Below are positions 1 through 7,645 of a stretch of DNA of 64,000 nucleotides, piece by piece. Every line of letters begins with the position of its first letter. Positions within the stretch are counted from its first letter, which is position 1. The stretch comes from Anaerostipes sp. MSJ-23 (GTDB lineage: Bacteria > Bacillota > Clostridia > Lachnospirales > Lachnospiraceae), in NCBI RefSeq assembly GCF_018918155.1, contig NZ_JAHLPY010000002.1, forward strand, positions 1 to 64,000. Direction: 5' to 3'. The notes beneath the pieces are model-generated. The model saw only the letters and a list, made by a program, of their open reading frames with translations, was not told where the DNA came from and searched no databases. A program made the position numbers and the translations under genes.

Positions 1-166
1 GCAATGGTATCTTTGGTAGTGAAAGTTTTGTAGAAGTTCATTAGTCTCATATGCTTTCGAGTATATTTGGAAGTGAATGTATATAAGAACCCAACGTGCT
101 TTAGCTGTTGGAGTGTCAGATCTATAAAAGGAAGAAGCAGATGACGTAAGGAAGTTTGCTTCTTTT
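1..166 (+). promoter_or_regulatory. hairpin-rich leader upstream of the ubiD-like gene
   Basis: No gene is visible here. About 30-80 can fold into a two-storey hairpin: an outer helix TTCATT/AGTGAA and an inner helix ATATGCT-TTCG-AGTATAT closed by a TTCG tetraloop. A second hairpin CCAAC/GTTGG follows near 92-113, and then the terminator-like stem listed separately. Aptamer-like folds followed by a terminator and then a ribosome binding site is the layout of an attenuator or riboswitch leader. I do not recognise a known riboswitch consensus; the purine, guanidine-I and THF consensus motifs were looked for by eye and not found. The 5' end may lie outside the window. Confidence 0.35.
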
Positions 167-167
167 T
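131..167 (+). terminator. intrinsic terminator/attenuator before ubiD
   Basis: The stem AGAAGCA/TGCTTCT (133-139 with 157-163, extendable by two weaker pairs) is followed by TTTTTT. It lies 54 bases before the ubiD start, so it either ends an upstream transcript or attenuates the ubiDX operon. Confidence 0.55.
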
Positions 168-220
168 TGCCTTTGAAGAAAACAGATGTTAAAATAGAAA
201 AAAATACCAAAGGAGATGAA

Positions 221-1705
221 ATGATGGCAGAGAAAGTTAGAGATTTACGGAGTGCTCTCAAACTTCTTAGTCAAATGCCAGGGCAGTTGATTGAGACAGA
301 TGTGGAAGTAGAACCAATGGCAGAACTTTCTGGCGTTTATCGTTATGTGGGAGCTGGAGGAACAGTAAAAAGACCAACAAAAGAAGGTCCAGCCATGATT
401 TTCAATCATGTGAAAGGTCATCCGGGTGCGAAAGTAGCGATCGGTGTGCTTGCGAGTAGAAAGAGAGTTGCGGCTTTGCTGGATTGTAAACCGGAAGAAG
501 TTGGGAAAAAGTTATATCATAGTGTGGATCATCCAATTCCGCCAGTGGAGGGAAAAGGAGAGGCACTTTGTCAACAGGTTGTGCATCGCACAGAAGATCC
601 AGATTTTGATCTTTATAAACTTGTTCCAGCACCAACAAATACCCCAGTGGATGCGGGACCTTATATTACTCTTGGAATGTGTTATGCGACACATCCAGAT
701 ACCGGAGTGCATGATGTAACGATTCACAGACTTTGTATTCAGGGAAAAGATGAATTATCTATTTTCTTTACTCCTGGAGCAAGACATATCGGTGCTATGG
801 CGGAGAGGGCAGAACAACTTGGAAAAAAACTGCCGATTTCTATTAGTATTGGAGTAGATCCGGCGATTGAAATTGGATCTTGTTTTGAACCACCAACAAC
901 ACCGCTTGGATATGATGAACTTTCGGTAGCGGGTGCACTGAGAGGTGAACCGGTAGAACTTTGCCAGTGTCTTACGGTAAATGAAATGGCGATTGCAAAT
1001 GCAGAATATGTAATTGAAGGAGAGGTAATTCCAGGTGTGCGTGTGACAGAAGATCAGAATAGTCATACAGGTTATGCAATGCCGGAGTTTCCAGGATATA
1101 CAGGACCTGCCAGTGATCAGTGCTGGTTAATTAAAGTAAAAGCAGTGACTCATAGAAAAAATCCAATTATGCAGACTTGTATTGGACCGAGTGAAGAACA
1201 TGTATCAATGGCTGGAATTCCAACAGAGGCAAGCATTTATGGAATGATTGAAAAAGCAATGCCAGGAAAACTTCAAAATGTATATTGTGCTTCATCAGGT
1301 GGCGGAAAGTACATGGCAGTTTTACAGTTTAAAAAGACAGTGCCAAGTGATGAAGGGAGACAAAGACAGGCAGCACTGCTTGCTTTTTCTGCATTTAGTG
1401 AGTTGAAACATATTTTTCTTGTAGACGAAGATGTCGATTGCTTTGATATGAATGATGTTTTGTGGGCAATGAATACAAGATTTCAAGGAGACCAGGATAT
1501 TATTACAATTCCAGGAGTTCGTTGCCATCCTCTCGATCCGTCAAATGATCCAAAATATTCTACAAGTGTTCGGGATCATGGAATTGCATGTAAGACAATT
1601 TTTGATTGTACAGTTCCATTTGAATTGAAAGATCGTTTTAAAAGAGCGCAATTTATGGAATTGGATCCAGCAAAATGGCTGAAAGGTAATGAAGAAGAAC
1701 GATGA
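221..1705 (+). CDS. UbiD-family prenylated-FMN decarboxylase
   Basis: This is a UbiD-family non-oxidative (de)carboxylase of about 494 residues, the usual length. The family uses prenylated FMN made by a UbiX partner, and the ubiX-like gene follows with an ATGA overlap. Visible family signatures are the stretch GALRGEPVELCQ and, just after it, ANAEYVIEGEV, which carries the conserved glutamates of the active-site region. The start is taken at 221 (tandem ATG ATG) because AAAGGAG sits at 208-214; the open frame reaches back to a TTG at 167 inside the upstream terminator, which is not credible. The substrate is unknown. Its position beside a ureide-degradation cluster suggests a carboxylated ring or acid connected with that pathway, but members also decarboxylate aromatic acids, so this is only inference. 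Confidence 0.88.
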   Translation: MMAEKVRDLRSALKLLSQMPGQLIETDVEVEPMAELSGVYRYVGAGGTVKRPTKEGPAMIFNHVKGHPGAKVAIGVLASRKRVAALLDCKPEEVGKKLYHSVDHPIPPVEGKGEALCQQVVHRTEDPDFDLYKLVPAPTNTPVDAGPYITLGMCYATHPDTGVHDVTIHRLCIQGKDELSIFFTPGARHIGAMAERAEQLGKKLPISISIGVDPAIEIGSCFEPPTTPLGYDELSVAGALRGEPVELCQCLTVNEMAIANAEYVIEGEVIPGVRVTEDQNSHTGYAMPEFPGYTGPASDQCWLIKVKAVTHRKNPIMQTCIGPSEEHVSMAGIPTEASIYGMIEKAMPGKLQNVYCASSGGGKYMAVLQFKKTVPSDEGRQRQAALLAFSAFSELKHIFLVDEDVDCFDMNDVLWAMNTRFQGDQDIITIPGVRCHPLDPSNDPKYSTSVRDHGIACKTIFDCTVPFELKDRFKRAQFMELDPAKWLKGNEEER

Positions 1706-2271
1706 AAAAGAAGATTATCGTTGGAGTTTCCGGAGCCAGTGGAATGCCGGTTATGGTCGAGTGTTTGAAACTTATTCGGAAGCATCCGGAGTATGAAAGC
1801 GGACTAATCTTAAGTGATAGCGCAAAGATTACGATAGAAAAAGAAACAGATTTTGAAATTTCAAAAATAGAAGCGATGGCGGACGAAGTTTTTTCCATGA
1901 ATAAGATTGGAGCGGGACCTGCCAGTGGGTCTTATCAAACTGAAGGAATGCTAATTGTTCCTTGCAGTATGAAAACGGTTGCTGGAATCCATAGTGGTTA
2001 TGGAGAAAATTTGATTCTTCGTTCAGCTGATGTAACAATTAAGGAACAGCGTCCGTTAGTTCTTGGTGTAAGAGAGACGCCGTTTAGTGGGATTCATTTA
2101 CGCAATATGCAAGAGCTATCGCTGATGCCAGGGGTTCGAATTATGCCATTAATGATGACATTTTATCATCGACCAAAAAATATTGAGGAAATGGTTTATC
2201 ATATGGCAGCGAAGCTTGTAGAGCCTTTTGGAATTGAAGCAGAAAAATATCGCAGATGGAATGGAGAATAA
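1702..2271 (+). CDS. UbiX-like flavin prenyltransferase
   Basis: A 189-residue flavoprotein of the UbiX/Pad1 family, which transfers dimethylallyl (phosphate) onto FMN to make the cofactor of UbiD enzymes. The N-terminal FMN-binding motif GVSGASG is present at residues 8-14, and the stretch PCSMKTVAGIHSGYGENL near residues 90-110 is the family's central motif with the expected serine and glycine residues. It overlaps the UbiD gene by four bases (ATGA), implying translational coupling and a dedicated pair. A strong terminator follows at about 2283, so the two genes form a closed bicistronic operon. No residues of the core motifs appear to be missing. Confidence 0.88.
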   Translation: MKKKIIVGVSGASGMPVMVECLKLIRKHPEYESGLILSDSAKITIEKETDFEISKIEAMADEVFSMNKIGAGPASGSYQTEGMLIVPCSMKTVAGIHSGYGENLILRSADVTIKEQRPLVLGVRETPFSGIHLRNMQELSLMPGVRIMPLMMTFYHRPKNIEEMVYHMAAKLVEPFGIEAEKYRRWNGE

Positions 2272-2282
2272 ATATAAATACG

Positions 2283-2325
2283 AAAAAAGAAACCTGCGAA
2301 TAAGGAATTTCACAGGTTTCTTTTT
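2283..2325 (+). terminator. intrinsic terminator after ubiDX
   Basis: The stem GAAACCTG/CAGGTTTC (2289-2296 with 2313-2320) is extended by A-rich and T-rich flanks and followed by TTTTT. The A-tract on the left also lets it serve pucG, which ends at 2400 on the other strand. Confidence 0.8.
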
Positions 2326-2399
2326 CATTTGGGGAAATTTACATGTTTTTAAGAAAATAAAATTCTTAAAAATCTATATGATAGAAAATTATAAATTTT

Positions 2400-3626
2400 C
2401 TATTTAGCGTTTTTATATACTTCCATTGCAGCAGCAACACCATCGCCAGCTGGTACTTTCACACCGTTTTGAAGTAATACGGCTTCCAGAGCACCTAATG
2501 TGAAGAGAATATTTCTCTTCTGGCTTGAGTATCCCATGTTTCCGATACGGATGATTTTTCCATCCAGTGGACCAAAGGAAGTAGCAACTTCAATTCCGAA
2601 GTAATCAAGTAACTGACCTCTTAAAGTAGGACCATCGATTCCTTCAGGAATATTGATTGCAGTAACAACAGGCATTTTGTGTTTAAGATCACCAAAGATT
2701 GTGATTCCCATGGCCTGAAGACCAGCACATAATGCTTTATCATTTAAATTATGACGTTTAAAACGTTCTTCCAGACCTTCTAACATGATGCAACGAAGTG
2801 CTTCATGAACCGCATACTGCATACTTGTTGCTTCCGTATGATGATTTAAGTGACGTGGGCTCCAGTAATCCTGTAACTGAGCAAGATCTAAGTAGTTACT
2901 TGGGATCATTGGAAGAGAACCGTCAACATCGTCTGCGGTACGAATTCCTTTTTCGACTTTCTTTCTTTTTGCAATAATATCTTCAATTTTTTTGTCATAT
3001 GTAATTAATGCAGATCCAGATGGTGCGGAGATACATTTCTGTGTACCTGCGATACATGCATCTAATCCCCATTCATCAACACGAATGTCAACTCCACCTA
3101 AAGTGGCAACGGTATCAACGATGAGTAATGCATCATATTTTTTACAAAGTTTACCGATTTCTTCTAATGGTTGCATCATGGAAGTAGAAGTTTCTCCATG
3201 AATACATGCAACGGCTTTATATCCGCCTTTTTTTAATTCAGCTTCAATTTCTTCTGGTTCGAAAACAGTTCCCCATTCTCTTTCCAGTAATGTAATTTCT
3301 GCACCACAGCGTTCCAGAATTTCAGATAATAAGTATCCAAAACGTCCGAAAGCAGGAATTAATACTTTATCTCCAGGGCAGATTGCTGCAGTAAGAACAG
3401 TTTCTAAACCTCCACGGGATGTTGTATCTACAGTATATGTCTGATGATTCTTTGTCTGGAATACACGACGGGCCATTTCCTGAGTTTCAGCCATAAGTCC
3501 TGTGAATTCTGGGTCAAACTGTCCTAAAATATGAGCACCCATTGCACGAAGAACTCGTGGGTCAGCTTCTACAGGACCTGGGCACATTAATGTACGTGGT
3601 GATGGATTGATTTCCTGAAAATTCAT
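2400..3626 (-). CDS. pucG: (S)-ureidoglycine-glyoxylate aminotransferase (PucG-like)
   Basis: A class V PLP aminotransferase of 408 residues. The N-terminal block around GPVEADPRVLRAM, then GQFDPEFTG, the central HGETSTSMM, and NHHTEATSMQYAVHE match the pattern I know from Bacillus PucG rather than general alanine-glyoxylate aminotransferases. The PLP lysine is K197 in GTQKCISAPSG. PucG moves the amino group of ureidoglycine to glyoxylate, giving oxalurate and glycine. That product is exactly what the AllFGH enzyme encoded nearby cleaves, so it would supply the oxamate branch. It starts at ATG with GGAGATTG upstream. It is transcribed away from allH and stands alone between a terminator and the small RNA locus. 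A second, more distant class V paralogue lies at 57140-58276. Confidence 0.85.
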   Translation of the reverse strand: MNFQEINPSPRTLMCPGPVEADPRVLRAMGAHILGQFDPEFTGLMAETQEMARRVFQTKNHQTYTVDTTSRGGLETVLTAAICPGDKVLIPAFGRFGYLLSEILERCGAEITLLEREWGTVFEPEEIEAELKKGGYKAVACIHGETSTSMMQPLEEIGKLCKKYDALLIVDTVATLGGVDIRVDEWGLDACIAGTQKCISAPSGSALITYDKKIEDIIAKRKKVEKGIRTADDVDGSLPMIPSNYLDLAQLQDYWSPRHLNHHTEATSMQYAVHEALRCIMLEGLEERFKRHNLNDKALCAGLQAMGITIFGDLKHKMPVVTAINIPEGIDGPTLRGQLLDYFGIEVATSFGPLDGKIIRIGNMGYSSQKRNILFTLGALEAVLLQNGVKVPAGDGVAAAMEVYKNAK

Positions 3627-3783
3627 CTTTCAATCTCCTTCTTTCTTAATCTATTTCTGTCAATAATGAACAACTTGCATGAACTATTATTACAAATAAC
3701 ACATTCTTAAAAAAAAGTAAAGAAAAATTTTAATAAATTTCTTAAAAACCACGAAAAAACGTTATTTTTCTATTAAAAAGTGG

Positions 3784-3812
3784 TTGACCGCATAAGAGGA
3801 ATATGATATATT
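3784..3812 (+). promoter_or_regulatory. sigma-A promoter for an orphan + strand transcript
   Basis: TTGACC (3784-3789), exactly 17 bases, TATATT (3807-3812). It is a strong housekeeping-type promoter pointing away from pucG and toward the structured RNA at 3851-3904; no + strand gene begins for more than 1 kb downstream. Confidence 0.65.
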
Positions 3813-3818
3813 AACAGC

Positions 3819-3911
3819 ATCAGCAGTACATATGACATTGATTTTACAAAGAGGTAAATCGCAGATACCGAAGCCTTAAGGCCTGGGTCTGAATGATTTG
3901 CCTCTTTTTTG
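3819..3911 (+). ncRNA. putative small structured RNA or riboswitch-terminator unit
   Basis: A ten-pair helix GAGGTAAATC/GATTTGCCTC (3851-3860 with 3895-3904, one G-U pair) encloses a second helix CAGA/TCTG with asymmetric internal loops (GATACCGAA on the left, CTGGG on the right) and a terminal GCC-TTAA-GGC hairpin. Six T follow at 3905-3910, then GTTTTG, so the fold doubles as an intrinsic terminator on the + strand. With the promoter at 3784 the product would be about 92 nt. Read-through would be antisense to allH and then enter allB at 4889. The opposite strand could use the same helix as the allH terminator, but its T run is only three bases. Asymmetric conserved-looking loops suggest ligand binding; a purine-type ligand such as xanthine is a guess from context. 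Confidence 0.5.
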
Positions 3912-3932
3912 TTTTGTAGAAAATTTTAGATG

Positions 3933-4766
3933 TTAAAGGAATATCTGGAACGCAAAATAGATTCCGCAAAGGGTATCTAGACCAGAAGAATGTCCGATCG
4001 CAAGAAATTCAGAAAGAATATGTGACATTTTTGGATGATCTGAAAGCATATGAACTGCCGTTCCAAACTGTCGGTGCAGTGCACAGGATAAAAAAGCAGA
4101 ACTAATTTCATTTGTTCTTGAAAGATTGCATTGGATTTGCTGTCTTAAATAACATGAAAATGGTGTATCCCATAAATTCATAAAAATAAGACCACAAAGA
4201 AATCCACAAAGAAAATCATCTCCGCTTGGAGTCAGACCAATTCCAAGGCCAATCAGGCTAATAAGATGGGAAACAGCATCTTGAAAATTCCTTGTTTTTA
4301 AAGAGTTAGATGTGGCATGAATGTGTTTCCTAGCAGTTTTAAGCATGAGGTTCAAGTTCGGTGTTGGTTGAAAAATCAATACAAATCCTTGAGGAGGAGC
4401 TGTTATGATGGTATTTTCAAGGATTTGTCTTAAAAAAAGACAACGCTCATGATCCAATGGGAAAAGCTCTGCATAAAAAATTTTTGCATTTGCAAAAGTA
4501 ATTTTATGAACATCTAAAAATATGGTATTCTTAGAAAGGCTGAGCTGTGGAGATGGTTCAGACAGCAGTGAAGATAATTCATTGGTAGAAAGATCTGTGA
4601 TCAGACTCAGGGGAGATAAGGAAGAGGTTTTTGGCTGAAGAGTTAGAAGCTGACCGTTAAAAGAAAGGTTGATCGCTTTTTCATAGCCGGAGTGAAAGGA
4701 AGGTTTTGCATCAGATGTGAGAATCCGGGCAGCATAGTCGGACATTTTTATAATTTTGGATTTCAT
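3933..4766 (-). CDS. allH: DUF2877 protein, AllH subunit of oxamate carbamoyltransferase
   Basis: A 277-residue DUF2877 protein, close to the length of E. coli AllH (YlbF). The signature LIGLGIGLTPSGDDFLCG is near residues 170-190. AllH acts with AllF (FdrA) and AllG (DUF1116), which together split oxalurate with phosphate into oxamate and carbamoyl phosphate. Here allF and allG are fused at 11421-14432 while allH stands alone about 7 kb away on the other strand, so stoichiometric expression must be coordinated in trans. The ATG start is preceded by AAAAAGGAG in the 122-bp region it shares with allB. A + strand RNA unit sits just past its 3' end. Soluble, no signal peptide. Confidence 0.85.
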   Translation of the reverse strand: MKSKIIKMSDYAARILTSDAKPSFHSGYEKAINLSFNGQLLTLQPKTSSLSPLSLITDLSTNELSSLLSEPSPQLSLSKNTIFLDVHKITFANAKIFYAELFPLDHERCLFLRQILENTIITAPPQGFVLIFQPTPNLNLMLKTARKHIHATSNSLKTRNFQDAVSHLISLIGLGIGLTPSGDDFLCGFLCGLIFMNLWDTPFSCYLRQQIQCNLSRTNEISSAFLSCALHRQFGTAVHMLSDHPKMSHILSEFLAIGHSSGLDTLCGIYFAFQIFL

Positions 4767-4813
4767 AGTAGATAAACTCCTTTTTGTTTTATTTCATAGC
4801 AACATGATAAAGC

Positions 4814-4830
4814 AAGAGAGACGCTCTCTT
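4814..4830. promoter_or_regulatory. 17-bp palindrome between allH and allB
   Basis: AAGAGAG-ACG-CTCTCTT is a perfect 7-bp inverted repeat in the 122-bp divergent region. On the minus strand TTGCTT and ATAAAA spaced by 17 look like the allH promoter and start right beside it. It is a good operator candidate for one of the two local regulators (18494 or 19551). I did not find a second copy by eye. Confidence 0.4.
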
Positions 4831-4888
4831 TAAGAGAAAATTAGCAGATAAAGAAAAACTTGTCAATTTAGAAACAGGAGGAAGATGT

Positions 4889-6265
4889 ATGTACGATTTA
4901 CTGATCAAAAATGGAAAAGTTGTTACACCAGATCAGGTTTATGAAGCAGAAGTTGCAATTCAAAATGGAAAAATTGCAGGCATTTTAGCTGTTGGTACCA
5001 AGGTGGAAGCAAAAAAAGTAATTGATGCAAAAGGAAAATATATTTTTCCAGGAGCTATTGATACCCATGCTCATTTAAATGATCCTGGATATGAATGGAG
5101 AGAAGATTATGAACATGGAACAGCCGCTGCTGCTGTTGGAGGTTATACAACAATTATTGATATGCCTCTTCAGAATGATCCGGCAATGACCAATGGAAAG
5201 GCTTTTGATGCAAAAATTAACAAAGTAGATCCCAATGCTTATGTGGACTATTGTTTCTGGGGTGGATTGATTCCGGATAATTTTGATGATTTGGAAGAAT
5301 TAAATGAAAAAGGATGTGTGGCATTTAAGTCGTTCATCGGACCAGTTTCACCAGATTACAGTTCTTTAAGTTATGGACAGGCATATGAGGCAATGGAAAG
5401 AATTGCAAAATTTGATGGACGTGCAGGATTTCATTGCGAAGACTTTTCAACAATCAAATGGCAGGAAGAACGCATGAAAAAAGCGGGACGTCTCGACTGG
5501 CAGGGATTTTTAGATTCCAGACCTGTGATTGCAGAAATGTTGGCAACGGTTGATATTATTGAAATTGCAAAGGCAACAGGATGCAAAGCACATATTTGTC
5601 ATGTCAGCAGTCCAGATGTGGCACAGAAGATCAAAGAGGCGCAGCAGGAAGGTTATGATATTACTGCAGAGACATGTTCTCATTATTTAAGTATGACAGA
5701 TCAGGATGTGCTGAAAAATGGACCATTGTTTAAATGTGCGCCACCATTACGTTCTCAGGAAGAAGTAGATCGTTTGTGGAAGTATGTAGAAGATGGAACG
5801 ATCAGCGGAATTGCGAGTGATCACTCTCCTTGTAGCTATGATGAAAAGTACAATGAAATTCTTGGAAATAAGATTGAAAATGTATTTGATGTTTGGGGTG
5901 GAATCAGTGGAATTCAAAGTGGATTCCAGGTAGCATTTCATGAAGGATGTGTAAAAAGAGGTATTTGTCCAGCTGTTCTTGCAAATGCCATGGCAAAACA
6001 GCCAGCACAGGCATTTGGAATTTATGGTAAAAAAGGAGATATCAAACCTGGATTTGATGCAGACCTTGTCATTGTAGATCCAGATAAAGAATGGGAAATT
6101 ACGGAGGATTCTCTTTACTATGTAAACAAGATTTCAGCCTTTGTTGGTATGAAAGGAAAAGGACTTCCAGTATATACAATCATCAGAGGACAGGTTATCG
6201 CAGAAGGTGGAAAACTAGTCGGAACGAAAGGATTTGGAAACTTTGTAAAGAAAGGTGAAAAGTAG
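4889..6265 (+). CDS. allB: allantoinase
   Basis: A 458-residue cyclic amidohydrolase of the allantoinase/dihydropyrimidinase family. All metal-site residues are visible: H60 and H62 in DTHAHLNDPG, the lysine to be carboxylated K147 in VAFKSF, H182 in GFHCED, H238 in HICHVSS and D311 in ASDHSPC. The DTHAHLNDPG and DMPLQNDP motifs match allantoinases. The reaction expected is hydrolysis of allantoin to allantoate in the cytoplasm. AGGAGGAAG precedes the ATG. It heads a four-gene unit (hydrolase, permease, hydrolase, permease) and its stop codon touches the start of the first permease. The second hydrolase at 7646 is a paralogue, so which of the two takes allantoin itself cannot be told from sequence alone. 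Confidence 0.85.
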   Translation: MYDLLIKNGKVVTPDQVYEAEVAIQNGKIAGILAVGTKVEAKKVIDAKGKYIFPGAIDTHAHLNDPGYEWREDYEHGTAAAAVGGYTTIIDMPLQNDPAMTNGKAFDAKINKVDPNAYVDYCFWGGLIPDNFDDLEELNEKGCVAFKSFIGPVSPDYSSLSYGQAYEAMERIAKFDGRAGFHCEDFSTIKWQEERMKKAGRLDWQGFLDSRPVIAEMLATVDIIEIAKATGCKAHICHVSSPDVAQKIKEAQQEGYDITAETCSHYLSMTDQDVLKNGPLFKCAPPLRSQEEVDRLWKYVEDGTISGIASDHSPCSYDEKYNEILGNKIENVFDVWGGISGIQSGFQVAFHEGCVKRGICPAVLANAMAKQPAQAFGIYGKKGDIKPGFDADLVIVDPDKEWEITEDSLYYVNKISAFVGMKGKGLPVYTIIRGQVIAEGGKLVGTKGFGNFVKKGEK

Positions 6266-7633
6266 ATGGAAAAAATAACAGACAATAAAAATCTGGATGC
6301 GAGCCTTGCAAAGAATGTAGATACAGATTTGCAGCCAACAAAAGAGCGTATTATGGACCCACTTTCCTATGGAGCAAGTTTCCTCGGTGGATGTGTTTCT
6401 ATTGGAACATTTTCTATGGGTGCCAGTCTGATTGGAGCACTGACAGTAACACAGGCAATCATTGCAATGGCGATTGGGTGTTTGGTCATTGCGGTTGCAC
6501 TCGTATTGATTGGAAACTGTGGCCATAAGTATGGGATTCCTTATAGTATTCAGCTAAGAAGTAGTTTTGGAACGACTGGTGTAAAAGTGCCTGGATTTTT
6601 GCGTGGTATACCAGCGATCATATGGTTTGGATACCAAAGTTGGATCGGAGCAGGAGCAATCAACAGTTGTATGAAAATTTTATTTGGATTTGATAATCTT
6701 CCATTTATCTATGTATTATTTACGATTGCACAGGTAGCACTTGCAATTCATGGATTCAAAGAAATTAAATGGTTGGAAAATATTTCATGCATTTTTATTA
6801 TTGGAATTTTAATTTATATGCTTTATGTCGTAAAGACACAGTTTGCAGTAGAAATCAGCGGAACATTTTCTCATATCAAAGGAACATGGGGAATGCCTTT
6901 CTGGGCAGCAACAACTTCTTTCCTTGGAATTTATTCTACAATGATTATTAATGCATCTGATTATGCAAGAAATTTAAAGAAAAATATAGGACCAAAAACA
7001 ACAGGAAGTATTTATGCTGTTGCAATTTTACCAGTTACTTTGTTTATGGGATTAATTGGTCTTCTTGTAACTGCAGCAACAGGAAACAGTGATCCAGTTG
7101 CTGTATTCTCTACAACTATGCATAGCAAGGCATTAACGATCATTACATTGGCATTTATTGCGTTTGCACAGGTAACAACGAATGTATTAAATAATATTGT
7201 ACCACCAGCTTATGTTTTAATGGAAGCAACACATTTGAAATGGAAAGTATGTACAGTGATCGTTGGTATTTTATCTGTTTGCTGTTGTCCATGGGTTCTT
7301 GTTACGGATAAGTCAGCTGCAGGACTTGCATTATTTACAAAAATTTATTCTGCATTCCTCGGACCAATTTTTGCTGTTATGGTCGTAGATTATTACTTTA
7401 TTCGTAAGAAAAAATTAAATGTCAATCTTTTGTATGATAAAAATGGACCATATAAGGGAATCAACTGGGCAGCGATTATTGCAATTATTGTAGGATCTCT
7501 TTGTTCTTTAATCGTTGTGGATCTTTCTTGGTATGTAAGTCTGATTCCGACAGGAATTGTTTATTATATTTTAATGAAAAAAATGAAGAGTGCACAACCG
7601 TATTGTACCGGAAGTATTTTTGAAGAAGAATAA
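6266..7633 (+). CDS. NCS1-family permease (allantoin/nucleobase type)
   Basis: A 455-residue polytopic membrane protein of the nucleobase-cation-symport-1 family. The N-terminal hydrophilic tail ends in DKDR-like KERIMDP, followed by about 12 hydrophobic segments; GGCVSIGTFSMG and the WFGYQSWIGAGAIN stretch near residues 115-130 are typical of NCS1 transporters for cytosine, allantoin and hydantoin. The ATG begins at the base after the allB stop, and the ribosome binding site (AAAGGTG) lies inside allB, so the genes are coupled. It most likely brings allantoin or a related ureide into the cell. A close paralogue follows at 9081; the pair probably differ in substrate. Confidence 0.85.
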   Translation: MEKITDNKNLDASLAKNVDTDLQPTKERIMDPLSYGASFLGGCVSIGTFSMGASLIGALTVTQAIIAMAIGCLVIAVALVLIGNCGHKYGIPYSIQLRSSFGTTGVKVPGFLRGIPAIIWFGYQSWIGAGAINSCMKILFGFDNLPFIYVLFTIAQVALAIHGFKEIKWLENISCIFIIGILIYMLYVVKTQFAVEISGTFSHIKGTWGMPFWAATTSFLGIYSTMIINASDYARNLKKNIGPKTTGSIYAVAILPVTLFMGLIGLLVTAATGNSDPVAVFSTTMHSKALTIITLAFIAFAQVTTNVLNNIVPPAYVLMEATHLKWKVCTVIVGILSVCCCPWVLVTDKSAAGLALFTKIYSAFLGPIFAVMVVDYYFIRKKKLNVNLLYDKNGPYKGINWAAIIAIIVGSLCSLIVVDLSWYVSLIPTGIVYYILMKKMKSAQPYCTGSIFEEE

Positions 7634-7645
7634 GGAGGCAAAATA

